A stretch of 64,000 nucleotides of DNA from Pseudomonadota bacterium (GTDB lineage Bacteria > Pseudomonadota > Gammaproteobacteria > Burkholderiales > Burkholderiaceae_B). Positions 1-9,922 of the stretch are shown here, in pieces. The DNA is taken from contig JAFACG010000034.1 of NCBI GenBank assembly GCA_023425645.1, forward strand, positions 62,001-126,000, read 5' to 3'. Position numbers and translations under genes: made by a program. How positions within the stretch are numbered: position 1 is the first letter of the stretch; each line of letters begins with the position of its first letter. The notes beneath the pieces are model-generated. The model was given only the letters and a program-made list of their open reading frames with translations, made no database searches and was not told the DNA's origin.

Positions 1-1518
1 TTCCATCAGTTCGGGCGTGCGCGGGTGCAGCTCGCCGGTCTCCTTGTGCACGAAGAAGGCCATGGGCACGCCCCATTGGCGCTGGCGCGACAGGGTCCAG
101 TCCGGACGGTTGGCGATCATGGCGTGCAGGCGGGCGCGGCCCCAGGCAGGATAGAAATCCGTGCGTTCCACGCCTTCCAGCGCCATTTCGCGCAGGGTGC
201 GGCCGGTGCTGTTCGCCTGGTCCATGCCTGCGAACCATTGGCTGGTGGCTCGGTAGATGATGGGCGTCTTGTGGCGCCAGCAGTGCATGTAGCTGTGGGT
301 GTACTGTTCGGTCTTGAGCAGCGTGCCGGCGTTTTCCAGGGCCTCGACGATCTGGGGGTTGGCCTTCCAGATCATCTGGCCGCCGAACAGCGGCAGGCTG
401 TCGGCGTAATGGCCGTTGCCCAGCACGGGCTTGAGGATGGCGTCATCCTTCATGCCGTTGGCTTTGCAGGAGTTGAAGTCCTCGATGCCGTAGGCGGGCG
501 CCGAGTGCACCACGCCCGTGCCGCTGTCCAGGGTCACGTAGTCGCCCAGGTAGACGGGCGAGACGCGGTCGTAGCCGGCGTGCGCGCCGGCCAGGGGATG
601 GCGGAATTCCAGATGATCCAGGGCGGCGCCGGGCGCTGTGGCGACGATCTCGCCTTCCAGGCCCCATTGCTGCAGGCAGGATTCCACCAGGTCCTTGGCC
701 AGGACCAGCCACTGACCCGTGGCGCGCACGGCGTTCAGCTTGACCAGCGCGTACTCGATCTCGGGATGGACGTTCAGGGCCTGGTTGGCCGGGATGGTCC
801 AAGGCGTGGTCGTCCAGATGACGATGGCGCCGTCCTCCACGCTGTCCAGGCCGAAGGCGGCCGCCACCTTGTCCTTCTGGGCGAAGGGGAAGGCGACGTG
901 GATGGAAGGATCCTTGCGGTCGGCGTACTCGACCTCGGCCTCGGCCAGCGCCGAGCCGCAGTCGAAGCACCAGTTCACGGGCTTGAGGCCGCGGAACACG
1001 AAGCCTTTCTGCATGATCTGCGACAAGGCGCGCAGTTCGTCGGCCTCGTTGCTGTAGTTCATGGTCAGGTAGGGCCGCTCCCAGTCGGCCAGCACGCCCA
1101 GGCGCTTGAAGTCGGCGCGCTGGCGGTCGATCTGCTCCAGCGCGTAGGCGCGTGCCTTGGACTGGACCTCGGCCACGGGCAGGTTCTTGCCGAATTTCTT
1201 CTCGATCTGGATCTCGATGGGCATGCCGTGGCAATCCCAGCCCGGCACGTACTGGGCGTCGAAGCCGGCCATGTTGCGGCTCTTGACGATGATGTCCTTC
1301 AGGATCTTGTTGACCGCGTGACCGATGTGGATGTCGCCGTTGGCATAGGGCGGGCCGTCGTGCAGGATGAACTTGGGACGGCCGACGCTGGCTTGCCGGA
1401 TTGCTGCATAGACTTTGTTCTCTTCCCACTGGGCAATCCAGCCCGGCTCGCGTTTGGCCAGGTCGCCGCGCATGGGGAAAGGGGTGTCGGGTAGATTGAG
1501 AGTGTCTTTATAGTCCAT
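1..1518 (-). CDS. ileS: Isoleucyl-tRNA synthetase, N-terminal part (3' end outside window)
   Basis: Class I aminoacyl-tRNA synthetase that charges tRNA-Ile in the cytoplasm. The minus-strand frame opens at ATG 1518 with [20 protein letters not shown] and stays open to the window edge, giving 506 codons of a protein normally about 940 residues long. The class I HIGH signature is at residues 64-67, after the [10 protein letters not shown] run typical of IleS. The visible part covers the Rossmann fold and most of the CP1 editing domain; the KMSKS loop lies outside. The start overlaps the last 11 bases of ribF, so the two genes are probably co-transcribed and translationally coupled. The long plus-strand frame covering the same bases is a GC-rich shadow. 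Confidence 0.97.
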   Translation of the reverse strand, partial: MDYKDTLNLPDTPFPMRGDLAKREPGWIAQWEENKVYAAIRQASVGRPKFILHDGPPYANGDIHIGHAVNKILKDIIVKSRNMAGFDAQYVPGWDCHGMPIEIQIEKKFGKNLPVAEVQSKARAYALEQIDRQRADFKRLGVLADWERPYLTMNYSNEADELRALSQIMQKGFVFRGLKPVNWCFDCGSALAEAEVEYADRKDPSIHVAFPFAQKDKVAAAFGLDSVEDGAIVIWTTTPWTIPANQALNVHPEIEYALVKLNAVRATGQWLVLAKDLVESCLQQWGLEGEIVATAPGAALDHLEFRHPLAGAHAGYDRVSPVYLGDYVTLDSGTGVVHSAPAYGIEDFNSCKANGMKDDAILKPVLGNGHYADSLPLFGGQMIWKANPQIVEALENAGTLLKTEQYTHSYMHCWRHKTPIIYRATSQWFAGMDQANSTGRTLREMALEGVERTDFYPAWGRARLHAMIANRPDWTLSRQRQWGVPMAFFVHKETGELHPRTPELME

Positions 1519-2473
1519 TTGAGGCGAAATAGTCGCGAGCGCGCTGTGCATCGTTGTCGATGGCGGCGATCATAGTGATGAGGTCGGGGAACTTTTCTTC
1601 GTCCCTGACAAATTCCAGAAATTCTATACGGGCAAGTTTACCGTAAGCGTTCAGCTGGCGGTCCAGTAAATGCACTTCCAGCAGCAGGCGGCCCTGGTCC
1701 TGCACGGTAGGGCGCACGCCCAGCGAAGCGATGCCCGGCATGGGCCGCGCGTCCAGGCCGTGGGCCAGCACCACGTATACGCCCGAGCGCGCCGCGCAGT
1801 GTTCGGGCACGCGGATGTTCAGCGTGGGGTAGCCGATGTCGCGGCCCAGCTTCTGGCCGTGGATGACGTGGCCGCTGATGTGAAAAGGCTTGCCCAGCAG
1901 GGCGCGCGCCCGGTCCAGCTGGCCCACGGCCAGGGCGGTGCGCACTTCCGAGCTGGAGATGCGCCGGCCGTCGGCGTCGGGCACGTCCTGCAGGGTTTCC
2001 ACCTCGAAGCCGTGGCGCCGGCCCGCCTCGCGCAGCATGGCGATGTCGCCGACGCGCTTGTGGCCGTAGCGGAAGTCCTCGCCCACCAGCAGCCAGCCGG
2101 TGTTCAGGCCGCGCACCAGGATGTCCTCGATGAAGGCGGCGGCCGACATGTCGGCCATGTCCTGGTTGAAGCGCGCCAGGTAGATCTGTTCGATGCCGCA
2201 TTGGCGCAGGGCCTCGACCTTGTCGCGCAGGCCGCTGATCTGGGTGGGGATCAGTTCGGGGCGCTGGCCGCGCTGCGCGAAGAAAGCGCGCGGATGCGGC
2301 GTGAAGGTCATCACGCAAGAGCTCAGGCCGCGCTGGCGAGCGGCCTCGTTGAGGCGATGCAGGATGGCCTGGTGGCCCAGGTGCACGCCGTCGAAGTTGC
2401 CTATGGTGACGGCGCTGCGCGCCGTGCTGTCGCGGCGCGGCAAGGATCGGTAGAGTTTTAGAGCAGATTTCAC
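1508..2473 (-). CDS. ribF: Bifunctional riboflavin kinase / FMN adenylyltransferase
   Basis: Makes FMN from riboflavin and then FAD from FMN. 321 residues, close to the usual 310-320. The N-terminal nucleotidyltransferase domain shows [11 protein letters not shown] (about residues 23-33) with the HxGH-type phosphate site, and RISSSEVR about residue 180. The C-terminal flavokinase domain shows [20 protein letters not shown], including the PTxN magnesium/ATP motif. The start is GTG at 2473; no better upstream ATG is in frame. It lies upstream of ileS with an 11-base overlap and is divergent from purN, leaving about 50 bp for both promoters. The ribF-ileS pairing is common in proteobacteria. Confidence 0.97.
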   Translation of the reverse strand: MKSALKLYRSLPRRDSTARSAVTIGNFDGVHLGHQAILHRLNEAARQRGLSSCVMTFTPHPRAFFAQRGQRPELIPTQISGLRDKVEALRQCGIEQIYLARFNQDMADMSAAAFIEDILVRGLNTGWLLVGEDFRYGHKRVGDIAMLREAGRRHGFEVETLQDVPDADGRRISSSEVRTALAVGQLDRARALLGKPFHISGHVIHGQKLGRDIGYPTLNIRVPEHCAARSGVYVVLAHGLDARPMPGIASLGVRPTVQDQGRLLLEVHLLDRQLNAYGKLARIEFLEFVRDEEKFPDLITMIAAIDNDAQRARDYFASNGL

Positions 2474-2522
2474 AAGCGAGAGTTTACAATTTTGGATTCG
2501 TTATTTCTCGGGAAACAGGATT

Positions 2523-3179
2523 TTGACCGATTCCACCCTACCTTGTCGCCTGGTTGTGCTGATTTCGGGCCGGGGTTCCAATATGCAGGCCATCGCCGGA
2601 CACATCGAGCAGGCCGGCCTGAACGGCCGCATCCAGGCCGTCATCTCGAACAAGGCCGATGCGCCCGGGCTGGACTGGGCGCAGCGCCGCGGCCTGGCCA
2701 CGGAGGTCGTGCCGCATCGCGAATTTGCAACACGCGAGGCCTTTGACGACGCTTTGGCGCGCGTGATCGACCGCTACCAGCCGGATTATGTTCTACTGGC
2801 GGGATTCATGCGCATTCTGACCACGGGCTTCGTCCAGCGCTACGCGGGCAAGCTCGTCAATATACACCCATCCCTGCTTCCCAGTTTCCCGGGCCTGAAC
2901 ACGCATCAGCAGGCGCTGGACGCCGGGGTGCAGTTCCATGGCTGCTCGGTGCATTTCGTGACGCCCGTGCTTGACCACGGTCCCATCATCGCCCAGAGCC
3001 TGGTGCCCGTCCTGCAAGGCGACGATGCCCAGACGCTGGCCGGGCGCGTGCTGGCCACCGAGCACCAGGTCTACACTCAGGCGGTGCAGTGGCTGGTCGA
3101 GGGCAGGGTGGCGCTGCAGCCGGATGGGCGGGTGCACGTATCGGGCGTGGCGCAGCGCGGCTTTTACTTTCCTGCCTGA
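2523..3179 (+). CDS. purN: Phosphoribosylglycinamide formyltransferase
   Basis: Transfers a formyl group from 10-formyl-THF to GAR in purine synthesis. 218 residues against about 212 in E. coli. The phosphate-binding loop reads ISGRGSNMQAI near residue 14. The catalytic block NIHPSLLPSFPG carries the Asn and His of the active site, and a later DHGPIIAQ segment supplies the Asp. The best start is TTG at 2523 (frame TDSTLPCRLVVLISGRGSN); the first in-frame ATG would remove the glycine-rich loop, so the TTG start is preferred. Transcribed away from ribF and followed after 32 bp by the RsmB-type gene. Confidence 0.96.
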   Translation: MTDSTLPCRLVVLISGRGSNMQAIAGHIEQAGLNGRIQAVISNKADAPGLDWAQRRGLATEVVPHREFATREAFDDALARVIDRYQPDYVLLAGFMRILTTGFVQRYAGKLVNIHPSLLPSFPGLNTHQQALDAGVQFHGCSVHFVTPVLDHGPIIAQSLVPVLQGDDAQTLAGRVLATEHQVYTQAVQWLVEGRVALQPDGRVHVSGVAQRGFYFPA

Positions 3180-3211
3180 GCGGGCGGGTCCATAGGATTT
3201 CTTGAGTATTC

Positions 3212-4630
3212 ATGTCTGAACAACGTCATTCCCGGTCGGAGCGCGACCGCTCGGACCGTCAGCGTCCGTCCTCCTCCAGCCAGCGCAACGGCGCAGCCGC
3301 CGCGCGCGGTCGTTCCCAGGGACCGGCCCGCGGCAAGCCTTCGGGCCCGCCCGCGCCGGGCGCGCTGGCGCAGCGGCGCATCGAACAGGTGGCCAGCGCC
3401 CTGGGCGAGGTGCTGCAATGGAAGCATCCGGCCGATCTCGCGCTGACGCGCTGGGCGCGCACGCGTCCCAAGATGGGTTCGCGCGACCGCGCCGAGATCC
3501 GCGAAGCCGTGTTCGACGTGCTGCGCCACCTGCGCCAGTATCGTAACTGGGCCGAGAGCGGCGTAGGCCCGTCGACCCGGCGCTTGGCCATCCTGGGGCT
3601 GGCGGCTGCCTTCGGCCAGGACGAGCTGGCGGCCGGCCTGGGCCAGGACGAGCGCCAGTGGCTTGCCCACATCCGCTCCTTGAACGTGGACGGCCTGCCC
3701 GTGGGCGTGCGCCTGAGCCTGCCCGAATGGCTGGAAGAGCGCCTGGAACAGATCCCTGACTCCTACAAGCTGATGGAAGCCATGAACGGCCAGGCCCTGC
3801 TGGACTTGCGCGTCAATCCCATGAAGGCCGAGCGCGACACGGTGCTGCGCCAGCTGCAGAACGGCCCCATGGCGCGCTTCAAGCCCACCGCCATGCCGTA
3901 TTCGCCCTGGGGGATACGCATCGAGGGCCGGCCGTCTGTCGCGGTTTGGCCACAGTATGAAAAAGGCGAGCTGGAGATCCAGGAAGAGGGCAGCCAGTTG
4001 CTGACGGCCCTGCTGGAGCCGCGCCGCGGCGAGATGGTCATCGACTACTGCGCCGGCGCCGGCGGCAAGACGCTGCTGCTGGGCGCGCTGATGCGCTCCA
4101 CCGGCCGGCTGTACGCGTTCGACGTGTCCGCCACGCGCCTGAACAAGGCCAAGCCGCGCTTTGCGCGCGCCGGCCTGTCCAATGTGGTGCCGGTGGTGAT
4201 CCAGGAGTCGGGCGACCAGCGCGTGCGCCGCCTGCACGGCAAGGCCCAGCGCGTGCTGGTGGATGCGCCCTGCAGCGGCCTGGGAACTTTGCGTCGCAAT
4301 CCCGATCTAAAGTGGCGTCAACACCCCGAAGCCTTGCAGCAGTACACCCGCATGCAGGCCGACATTCTGGAACAGGCCGCCGCGTGTGTGGCTGCGGGAG
4401 GACGACTGGTCTATGCCACCTGCAGTTTCCTGCCCGAAGAAAACGAGCAGCAGGTGCAGGCCTTCCTGCAAACCCATCCCGAGTTTCGTCTGCTGGATGC
4501 CCGGGAAATCCTGAAGGACAAGAGCCCGGCCCTGGAGCTGGAAGGGCCTTACCTGAACCTGCGCACGGATCGCCACCAGACCGACTGCTTTTTTGCGGCG
4601 GCACTGGAACGAAACGCGCAAAGTGCTTGA
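3212..4630 (+). CDS. RsmB-type rRNA (cytosine-5-)-methyltransferase
   Basis: SAM-dependent RNA m5C methyltransferase of the Fmu/Sun/RsmB (NOL1/NOP2) family, expected to modify 16S rRNA. 472 residues. The first 50 or so residues are basic, Ser/Arg/Gly-rich and look disordered. The SAM motif I DYCAGAGGKT lies near residue 280. The proline-cysteine motif DAPCSGLGTLRRNPDLKWR has Cys354, and the catalytic motif YATCSFLPEENEQQV has Cys404; both cysteines needed by the family are present. It differs from E. coli RsmB in lacking an obvious N-terminal NusB-like domain, so the exact target base (C967 or another) is inferred only. ATG at 3212. Confidence 0.88.
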   Translation: MSEQRHSRSERDRSDRQRPSSSSQRNGAAAARGRSQGPARGKPSGPPAPGALAQRRIEQVASALGEVLQWKHPADLALTRWARTRPKMGSRDRAEIREAVFDVLRHLRQYRNWAESGVGPSTRRLAILGLAAAFGQDELAAGLGQDERQWLAHIRSLNVDGLPVGVRLSLPEWLEERLEQIPDSYKLMEAMNGQALLDLRVNPMKAERDTVLRQLQNGPMARFKPTAMPYSPWGIRIEGRPSVAVWPQYEKGELEIQEEGSQLLTALLEPRRGEMVIDYCAGAGGKTLLLGALMRSTGRLYAFDVSATRLNKAKPRFARAGLSNVVPVVIQESGDQRVRRLHGKAQRVLVDAPCSGLGTLRRNPDLKWRQHPEALQQYTRMQADILEQAAACVAAGGRLVYATCSFLPEENEQQVQAFLQTHPEFRLLDAREILKDKSPALELEGPYLNLRTDRHQTDCFFAAALERNAQSA

Positions 4631-4729
4631 TTTGAAGCAAGTTCAGTCCCAAATAATGCTATTGTTAACCAGGCAAGTGGGCTACACTTTTCTGGTTCCC
4701 CTTAACAAAGATCAGGTCTAAAAGGGTCT

Positions 4730-5956
4730 ATGCAATCGTTTCTATCTTTTCTTGCCGATGGCTGGCTGCAACTGTCCTGGTGGCAGCTCACCCTCGTCAT
4801 TCTCGTACTGACGCATGTCACCATTGTGTCAGTCACTGTCTTTCTGCACCGCAGTCAGGCGCACCGCGGCCTGGATCTCCATCCGGCCCTGATGCACTTC
4901 TTCCGTTTCTGGCTCTGGATGACCACCGGCATGGTCACCAAGGAATGGGTCGCCATCCACCGCAAGCACCATGCCAAGTGCGAACGCGAGGGCGATCCCC
5001 ATTCGCCCGTGGTGTTCGGCCTGGGCAAGGTCTTCTTCCGCGGCGCCGAACTGTACCGCCAGGAAGCTACCAACCCCGAAACCCTCAAGCGTTTCGGCCA
5101 CGGCACGCCCGACGACTGGCTCGAACGCAACCTGTACAGCAAGCACAGCATGCTGGGCATCACCATCATGCTGGGCATCGATCTGTTCCTGTTCGGCCTG
5201 CTGGGCCTGACCGTCTGGGCCATCCAGATGGCCTGGATTCCCTTCTGGGCGGCCGGCGTGGTCAACGGCCTGGGCCATGCGATCGGCTATCGCAATTTCG
5301 CCAGCCCCGACACCAGCACCAATGTGTTCCCCTGGGGCATCATCATCGGCGGCGAGGAGCTGCACAACAACCACCACGCCTACGGCACCTCGGCCAAGTT
5401 CTCCAGCAAATGGTATGAATTCGACCTGGGCTGGTGCTACATCTCCGTGTTCAAGGCCCTGGGCCTGGCTAAGGTCAAGAAGGTCGCTCCCAAGCTGCGC
5501 CTGGAGCCCGCCGTGCCCTCGAGCTCTTCCGTGGACACCATCAGCCTGGCCACCCTGCAGGGCGTGATCACGCACCGCTATGAAATCCTGGCCCGCTATG
5601 CCGACATCATCAAGACCACGGCCGCCGAGGAAATCGCCCGCCTCAAGCCCCAGATGAACCACGACAATCCCAATTGCTCGTGGTCTCTGCTGCAAAGCTG
5701 CAAGGACTGGATCGGCCGCGGCGACGACGTGCTGGCTCCCGAGCAGCGCGCCGAGCTCGAAACCGTGGCCGCCGGCAATTCCCGCCTGTCCATTCTGGTA
5801 CGCATGCAGCGTGAATTGGCCGGCATCTGGGAAAGCTCCAGCTCCTCCAGCGAGCAGCTGCTGTCCGACCTGCGCGCCTGGTGCCAGCGGGCGCAGCAAA
5901 GCGGCATCGAAAGCCTGGAGCAGTTCGCCCTGCGTCTGCGCCGCTACGCGGCATGA
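4730..5956 (+). CDS. Membrane fatty acid desaturase (acyl-CoA/acyl-lipid delta-9 type)
   Basis: Di-iron membrane desaturase that introduces a double bond into saturated acyl chains. 408 residues. All three histidine boxes are present: HRSQAH at 40-45, HRKHH at 77-81 and HNNHH at 212-216, with hydrophobic helices before the first box and between the second and third, as in the OLE1/DesA class. The C-terminal 130 or so residues are soluble and mostly helical, a longer tail than minimal delta-9 enzymes have. The stop overlaps the uvrD start (ATGA at 5953-5956), so uvrD is probably translated from the same message. Substrate form (CoA or phospholipid) cannot be read from the sequence. Confidence 0.9.
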   Translation: MQSFLSFLADGWLQLSWWQLTLVILVLTHVTIVSVTVFLHRSQAHRGLDLHPALMHFFRFWLWMTTGMVTKEWVAIHRKHHAKCEREGDPHSPVVFGLGKVFFRGAELYRQEATNPETLKRFGHGTPDDWLERNLYSKHSMLGITIMLGIDLFLFGLLGLTVWAIQMAWIPFWAAGVVNGLGHAIGYRNFASPDTSTNVFPWGIIIGGEELHNNHHAYGTSAKFSSKWYEFDLGWCYISVFKALGLAKVKKVAPKLRLEPAVPSSSSVDTISLATLQGVITHRYEILARYADIIKTTAAEEIARLKPQMNHDNPNCSWSLLQSCKDWIGRGDDVLAPEQRAELETVAAGNSRLSILVRMQRELAGIWESSSSSSEQLLSDLRAWCQRAQQSGIESLEQFALRLRRYAA

Positions 5957-8244
5957 TAGAGCGTCTCAATCCCCAGCAGCGCGCCGCCGTCACCCTGCCT
6001 TCCGGTCAACACGCCCTGGTGCTGGCCGGGGCGGGCAGCGGCAAGACCAGCGTGCTGACCTCCCGAATGGCCTGGCTCATCCAGACCGGGCAGGTCAGCC
6101 CATATGGTCTGGCAGCCGTCACCTTCACCAACAAAGCCGCGCGCGAAATGCTGACGCGGCTTACTTCTTTATTGCCCATCGATACGCGCGGCATGTGGGT
6201 GGGCACGTTCCACGGCTTGTGCAACCGGTTGCTGCGCATGCACTATCGCGATGCAGGCCTGATCCAGACCTTCCAGATCCTGGACAGCGCCGACCAGCTG
6301 GCCGCCATCAAGCGCCTGGTCAAGGCCAACAATATCGACGACGAGAAGTTCCCGCCCAAGGACATCCAGCATTTCATCAACGCCTGCAAGGAAGACGGAC
6401 AGCGCCCCGGCGACCTGGACGGCTTCGACCCCCACAGGCGCCGCCTGATCGATCTCTACCAGCTCTACCAGGAGCAATGCGAGCGCGAAGGCGTGGTGGA
6501 CTTCGGCGAATTGCTGCTGCGTGCCTATGAACTGCTGTCTCGCAACGCCCCCATACGCGAGCATTACCAGCGCCGCTTCAAGCACATCCTGGTGGACGAA
6601 TTCCAGGACACCAACGTGCTCCAGTATCGCTGGCTGCGTCTTCTGGCCGGCGATCAGGCCAGTCTGTTCGCGGTCGGAGACGACGATCAGTCCATCTATG
6701 CCTTTCGCGGCGCCAACGTGGGGAATATGGCGGATTTCGAGCGTGACTACGCGCGCGGCAACGTCATCCGCCTGGAGCAGAATTATCGTTCCTGCGGCCA
6801 TATCCTGGACGCCGCCAATGCGCTCATCGAGCACAACAGCGGCCGGCTGGGCAAGAACCTCTGGACCGACAGCGGCGAAGGCGAGCTCATCCGCATCTGC
6901 GAGCAGCCCTCCGACGCGCTGGAGGCGCAATGGATCGTGGACGAGGTCCGCGCTCTGATTGCCGAAGGCAAGCCGCGCCGCGAGATCGCCATCCTGTATC
7001 GCAGCAACGCGCAGTCGCGGGTCATCGAGCATCGCCTGTTCTCCCAGGGCCTGCCCTACAAGGTGTACGGCGGGCAGCGCTTCTTCGAGCGCCAGGAGAT
7101 CAAGCACGTGCTGGCCTACCTGCGCCTGATGGACAACCCTGACGACGATACCGCTTTCTTGCGCGTGGTCAATTTCCCCACGCGCGGCATAGGCGCGCGT
7201 TCGGTCGAACAATTGGCGGACCTGGCGCGCGAGCGCGGCACCAGCCTGCTGCGCGCCGTGCTTTATGTGCAGGGCAGGGCGGCCGCCGGCCTGGCCCGTT
7301 TCGCGGCCCTGATCCAGGACATGGCGCATCAGGCGCAGGTTCTGTCCTTGCCCGAATTGATCGAGCACGTGGTGCACGAAAGCAGCTTGCTGGCGCATTA
7401 TCAGGCCGACAAGGAAGGCGCCGAGCGCCTGGAGAACTTGCAGGAACTGGTCAACGCGGCCACGGTGTTCGTGGGCGAAGAAGGCTTTGCCGAATTGCCG
7501 GCCGGCCGCGTGCCGGACGCCCCGCAGGGCGAGCAGGCCCAGGCGCCGGAAGGAGCGCCGGCCACGCTGGCGCCCATGTCCCCGCTGGGCGCCTTTCTGA
7601 CGCATGCCTCGCTGGAGGCGGGCGACAACCAGGCTCAGGCCGGCCAGGATGCGATCCAGCTCATGACCATCCATGCCGCCAAGGGCCTGGAGTTCGACGC
7701 AGTCTTCATTACCGGGCTGGAAGAGGGGCTGTTTCCCCACGAGAACAGCCTGTTCGACGCGGGCGGCCTGGAAGAGGAGCGCCGCCTGATGTACGTGGCC
7801 ATCACCCGCGCGCGCCAGCGCCTATACGTAACGCTGGCGCAGAGTCGCATGCTGCACGGTCAGACCCGCTACGCCCTGCGCTCGCGCTTCCTGGACGAGC
7901 TGCCCGATGACCACGTCAAGTGGCTCTCGGCCCGTTACGCCAGCGCGCCGGCCCAGCCGGCGGAGCCCTCGTTCGGCGGCGCTTTCCGGCGCGGCCAGAC
8001 CTGGAAGGCCACGGGCTCGGGCAGCAGCGCCACGCCCTATGGCGGGCGCAGCCAGACCAGCGTGCTGGAGGTCAATGGGCAGTCCTTCCGGATCGGGCAA
8101 GGCGTGCGCCATGCCCGTTTCGGCGAAGGTACCATTGTCAGCCTGACGGGGCGCGGCGATGACGCCCAGGCGCAGATCCACTTCCGCGAGGTGGGCAGCA
8201 AGACGCTGGCGCTGGCCATCGCCAAGCTCGAAACCGTCAGCTAG
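5953..8244 (+). CDS. uvrD: UvrD/PcrA-family DNA helicase
   Basis: Superfamily 1A 3'-5' helicase acting in nucleotide excision and mismatch repair. The chosen start ATG 5953 gives MIERLNPQQRAAVT and 763 residues; an upstream in-frame start at 5881 would read into the desaturase and is rejected. Motif I AGAGSGKT is near residue 27, motif II DEFQDTN near 218, then GDDDQSIYAFRGA, QNYRS, the LMTIHAAKGLEF motif V region and the VAITRARQRLYV motif VI. The C-terminus ends in a Tudor-like tail (VRHARFGEGTIVSLTGRG...) typical of UvrD/PcrA. The start overlaps the desaturase stop by 4 bases. A strong terminator follows. I see no LexA box near it. Confidence 0.95.
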   Translation: MIERLNPQQRAAVTLPSGQHALVLAGAGSGKTSVLTSRMAWLIQTGQVSPYGLAAVTFTNKAAREMLTRLTSLLPIDTRGMWVGTFHGLCNRLLRMHYRDAGLIQTFQILDSADQLAAIKRLVKANNIDDEKFPPKDIQHFINACKEDGQRPGDLDGFDPHRRRLIDLYQLYQEQCEREGVVDFGELLLRAYELLSRNAPIREHYQRRFKHILVDEFQDTNVLQYRWLRLLAGDQASLFAVGDDDQSIYAFRGANVGNMADFERDYARGNVIRLEQNYRSCGHILDAANALIEHNSGRLGKNLWTDSGEGELIRICEQPSDALEAQWIVDEVRALIAEGKPRREIAILYRSNAQSRVIEHRLFSQGLPYKVYGGQRFFERQEIKHVLAYLRLMDNPDDDTAFLRVVNFPTRGIGARSVEQLADLARERGTSLLRAVLYVQGRAAAGLARFAALIQDMAHQAQVLSLPELIEHVVHESSLLAHYQADKEGAERLENLQELVNAATVFVGEEGFAELPAGRVPDAPQGEQAQAPEGAPATLAPMSPLGAFLTHASLEAGDNQAQAGQDAIQLMTIHAAKGLEFDAVFITGLEEGLFPHENSLFDAGGLEEERRLMYVAITRARQRLYVTLAQSRMLHGQTRYALRSRFLDELPDDHVKWLSARYASAPAQPAEPSFGGAFRRGQTWKATGSGSSATPYGGRSQTSVLEVNGQSFRIGQGVRHARFGEGTIVSLTGRGDDAQAQIHFREVGSKTLALAIAKLETVS

Positions 8245-8276
8245 GCAGGCAGCGCAGTCTGCACCATGCGCCAGAG

Positions 8277-8306
8277 AGCCCCCGGATCTTTCCGGGGGCT
8301 TTTTCA
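8277..8306 (+). terminator. Rho-independent terminator after uvrD
   Basis: A 10-bp GC-rich perfect stem (AGCCCCCGGA at 8277-8286 pairing with 8291-8300) with a 4-base loop is followed directly by a T run. It lies 33 bp after the uvrD stop. Confidence 0.9.
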
Positions 8307-8637
8307 TGATCCTTATGTACCGTCGTGCGATGCAAGCCTTGAACAGCCGATGCTGACTGGCGTCGAGCAGAGACATGACGACAGACATGCGGGCGCTGGA
8401 TACCGTTCCAGCATGATGTTTTGCGTTCGATTCGAGCAGCGCATCCGTCCCTGTTTGTCCTGCGCATGAATGCCTATGGATCCAGCCAGGCCCTGAATTC
8501 ATGGGGCTGTCGAGCCAGGCAGGGCAGAAATACAGCTCAAGCTGGACCGTTATGTACTAGGGTTATAAATTCTGGTTATAAGCTTATTGCCTTCATAAAA
8601 TCGAAGCCTAAATTAAATGGATACATGCAAAACACAT
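8307..8637. other. Intergenic region upstream of sulfite dehydrogenase, no gene seen
   Basis: About 330 bp with no convincing reading frame. The last 100 bp before the sulfite dehydrogenase are AT-rich (around 8565-8625, TTATAAATTCTGGTTATAAG and following) and probably hold its promoter. No clear -35/-10 pair could be assigned. Confidence 0.6.
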
Positions 8638-8647
8638 GGAGGCGAGA

Positions 8648-9868
8648 ATGGAACCCAGCAATCTTTCACGGCGACGCATGCTTCTGTCCACGGGGGGAGT
8701 CGTGGCGCTGGCCGGTGCCGGCGGCTTGACGCCGCTGTCCCAGGCCCTGGCGCAGGAAAAGGCGAAATCCGAAGCCAAGGCCCTGCCGGCCTATGCGTCC
8801 TGGAAGCATGCCGACAGCCTGATCGTGCACAGCGCCAACACCATCGAAACCAAGCGCAGCGCCTTTGGTTCCGGCCTGATCACGCCGCTCGATCGCCTGT
8901 TCGTGCGCAACAACGTGGCGCCTCCCTCGGAAAAGATCGTGGCCGATCCGGATGCCTGGGTCGTGTCGATCAAAGGCGTCAAGCAGCCCAAGGACCTGAC
9001 GGTGGCCGACCTCAAGCGTCTGGGACTGGTAGCCGTGCCCATGGTGCTGCAATGCTCGGGCAATGGCCGGGCCTATTTCCCCGAGAAGCCCAGCGGCACC
9101 AAATGGACGGTGGGCGCCGCCGGCTGCGTGGTATTTTCCGGCGTGCCCATCAAGGCCGTCCTGGAAGCGACAGGCGGCATGGAGCCGGGCGCCAAGTACA
9201 TGACGGGCACGGGCGGCGAGGAAATCCCGCAGGGCCTGGATCCCAATACCGTCATGGTGGAGCGCTCGATTCCGGTCGAGGCCATCGAGGATGCCATCCT
9301 GGCCTGGGAAATCAACGGCGAGCCCATTCCGCTGGCCCATGGAGGACCGCTGCGGCTGGTCGTGCCCGGCTATACCGGCGTGAACAATGTCAAATACATC
9401 AAGCAGTTGGCCTTCGGCAAGGAGCAGTCGGCCGCCAGTATCCAGCAGAACAGCTACCGCATGACGCCGCTGGGCGAGAAGACCAACGTCAACCAGGAAT
9501 CAGTCTGGGAGATGCCCGTCAAGTCTTTTGTGACCAGCCCCACGGGCGAGCCGGGCGAGGAAATCAAGGCCGGCATGGTGCAGATCCAGGGACTGGCGTT
9601 TGGCGGCATGTCGGCCGCCAAGGAAGTCGAGGTGTCGGTGGACGGCGGCAAGACCTGGAAGAAAGCCGCTTTCGTCGGCCCTGACCTGGGCAAGTACGCC
9701 TGGCGCCAGTTCGTGGTGGGGATGGACTTGAAGCCCGGCAAGTACGAGATCGCCAGCCGCGCCACCAGCCAGGCCGGCACCGTGCAGCCCGAGGAACGCG
9801 CAGCCAACAGCCACGGCTACCTCAACAACAGCTGGCGCGACCATATGCTGGCTGTCACCGTAGTCTGA
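8648..9868 (+). CDS. Molybdopterin sulfite dehydrogenase (SorA/SoxC family), Tat-exported
   Basis: Periplasmic molybdenum enzyme of the sulfite oxidase family, expected to oxidise sulfite to sulfate and pass electrons to cytochrome c. 406 residues from ATG 8648, which has a good GGAGG ribosome site at 8638-8642; the in-frame ATG at 8636 overlaps that site and is rejected. A twin-arginine signal (SRRRMLLSTGGVVALAG) opens the protein and a likely cleavage site follows SQALAQ. The molybdenum-ligating cysteine is Cys136 in VLQCSGNGR, and the C-terminal dimerisation domain of the family follows. The cytochrome c gene downstream points to a SorAB-like pair; no soxYZAXB genes are nearby, so SoxC proper is less likely. 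Confidence 0.88.
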   Translation: MEPSNLSRRRMLLSTGGVVALAGAGGLTPLSQALAQEKAKSEAKALPAYASWKHADSLIVHSANTIETKRSAFGSGLITPLDRLFVRNNVAPPSEKIVADPDAWVVSIKGVKQPKDLTVADLKRLGLVAVPMVLQCSGNGRAYFPEKPSGTKWTVGAAGCVVFSGVPIKAVLEATGGMEPGAKYMTGTGGEEIPQGLDPNTVMVERSIPVEAIEDAILAWEINGEPIPLAHGGPLRLVVPGYTGVNNVKYIKQLAFGKEQSAASIQQNSYRMTPLGEKTNVNQESVWEMPVKSFVTSPTGEPGEEIKAGMVQIQGLAFGGMSAAKEVEVSVDGGKTWKKAAFVGPDLGKYAWRQFVVGMDLKPGKYEIASRATSQAGTVQPEERAANSHGYLNNSWRDHMLAVTVV

Positions 9869-9922
9869 GCATGGAATGTTGAATCCGCCCCGGCGCGCCG
9901 GGGCGGTTGTGAATGGATGATC

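Noticed and set aside
25..1494. Long plus-strand frame over ileS
   Set aside because: The minus strand reads a complete IleS N-terminus with the HIGH motif; the plus frame is low-complexity Gly/Ala/Val/His and results from GC-rich codon bias.
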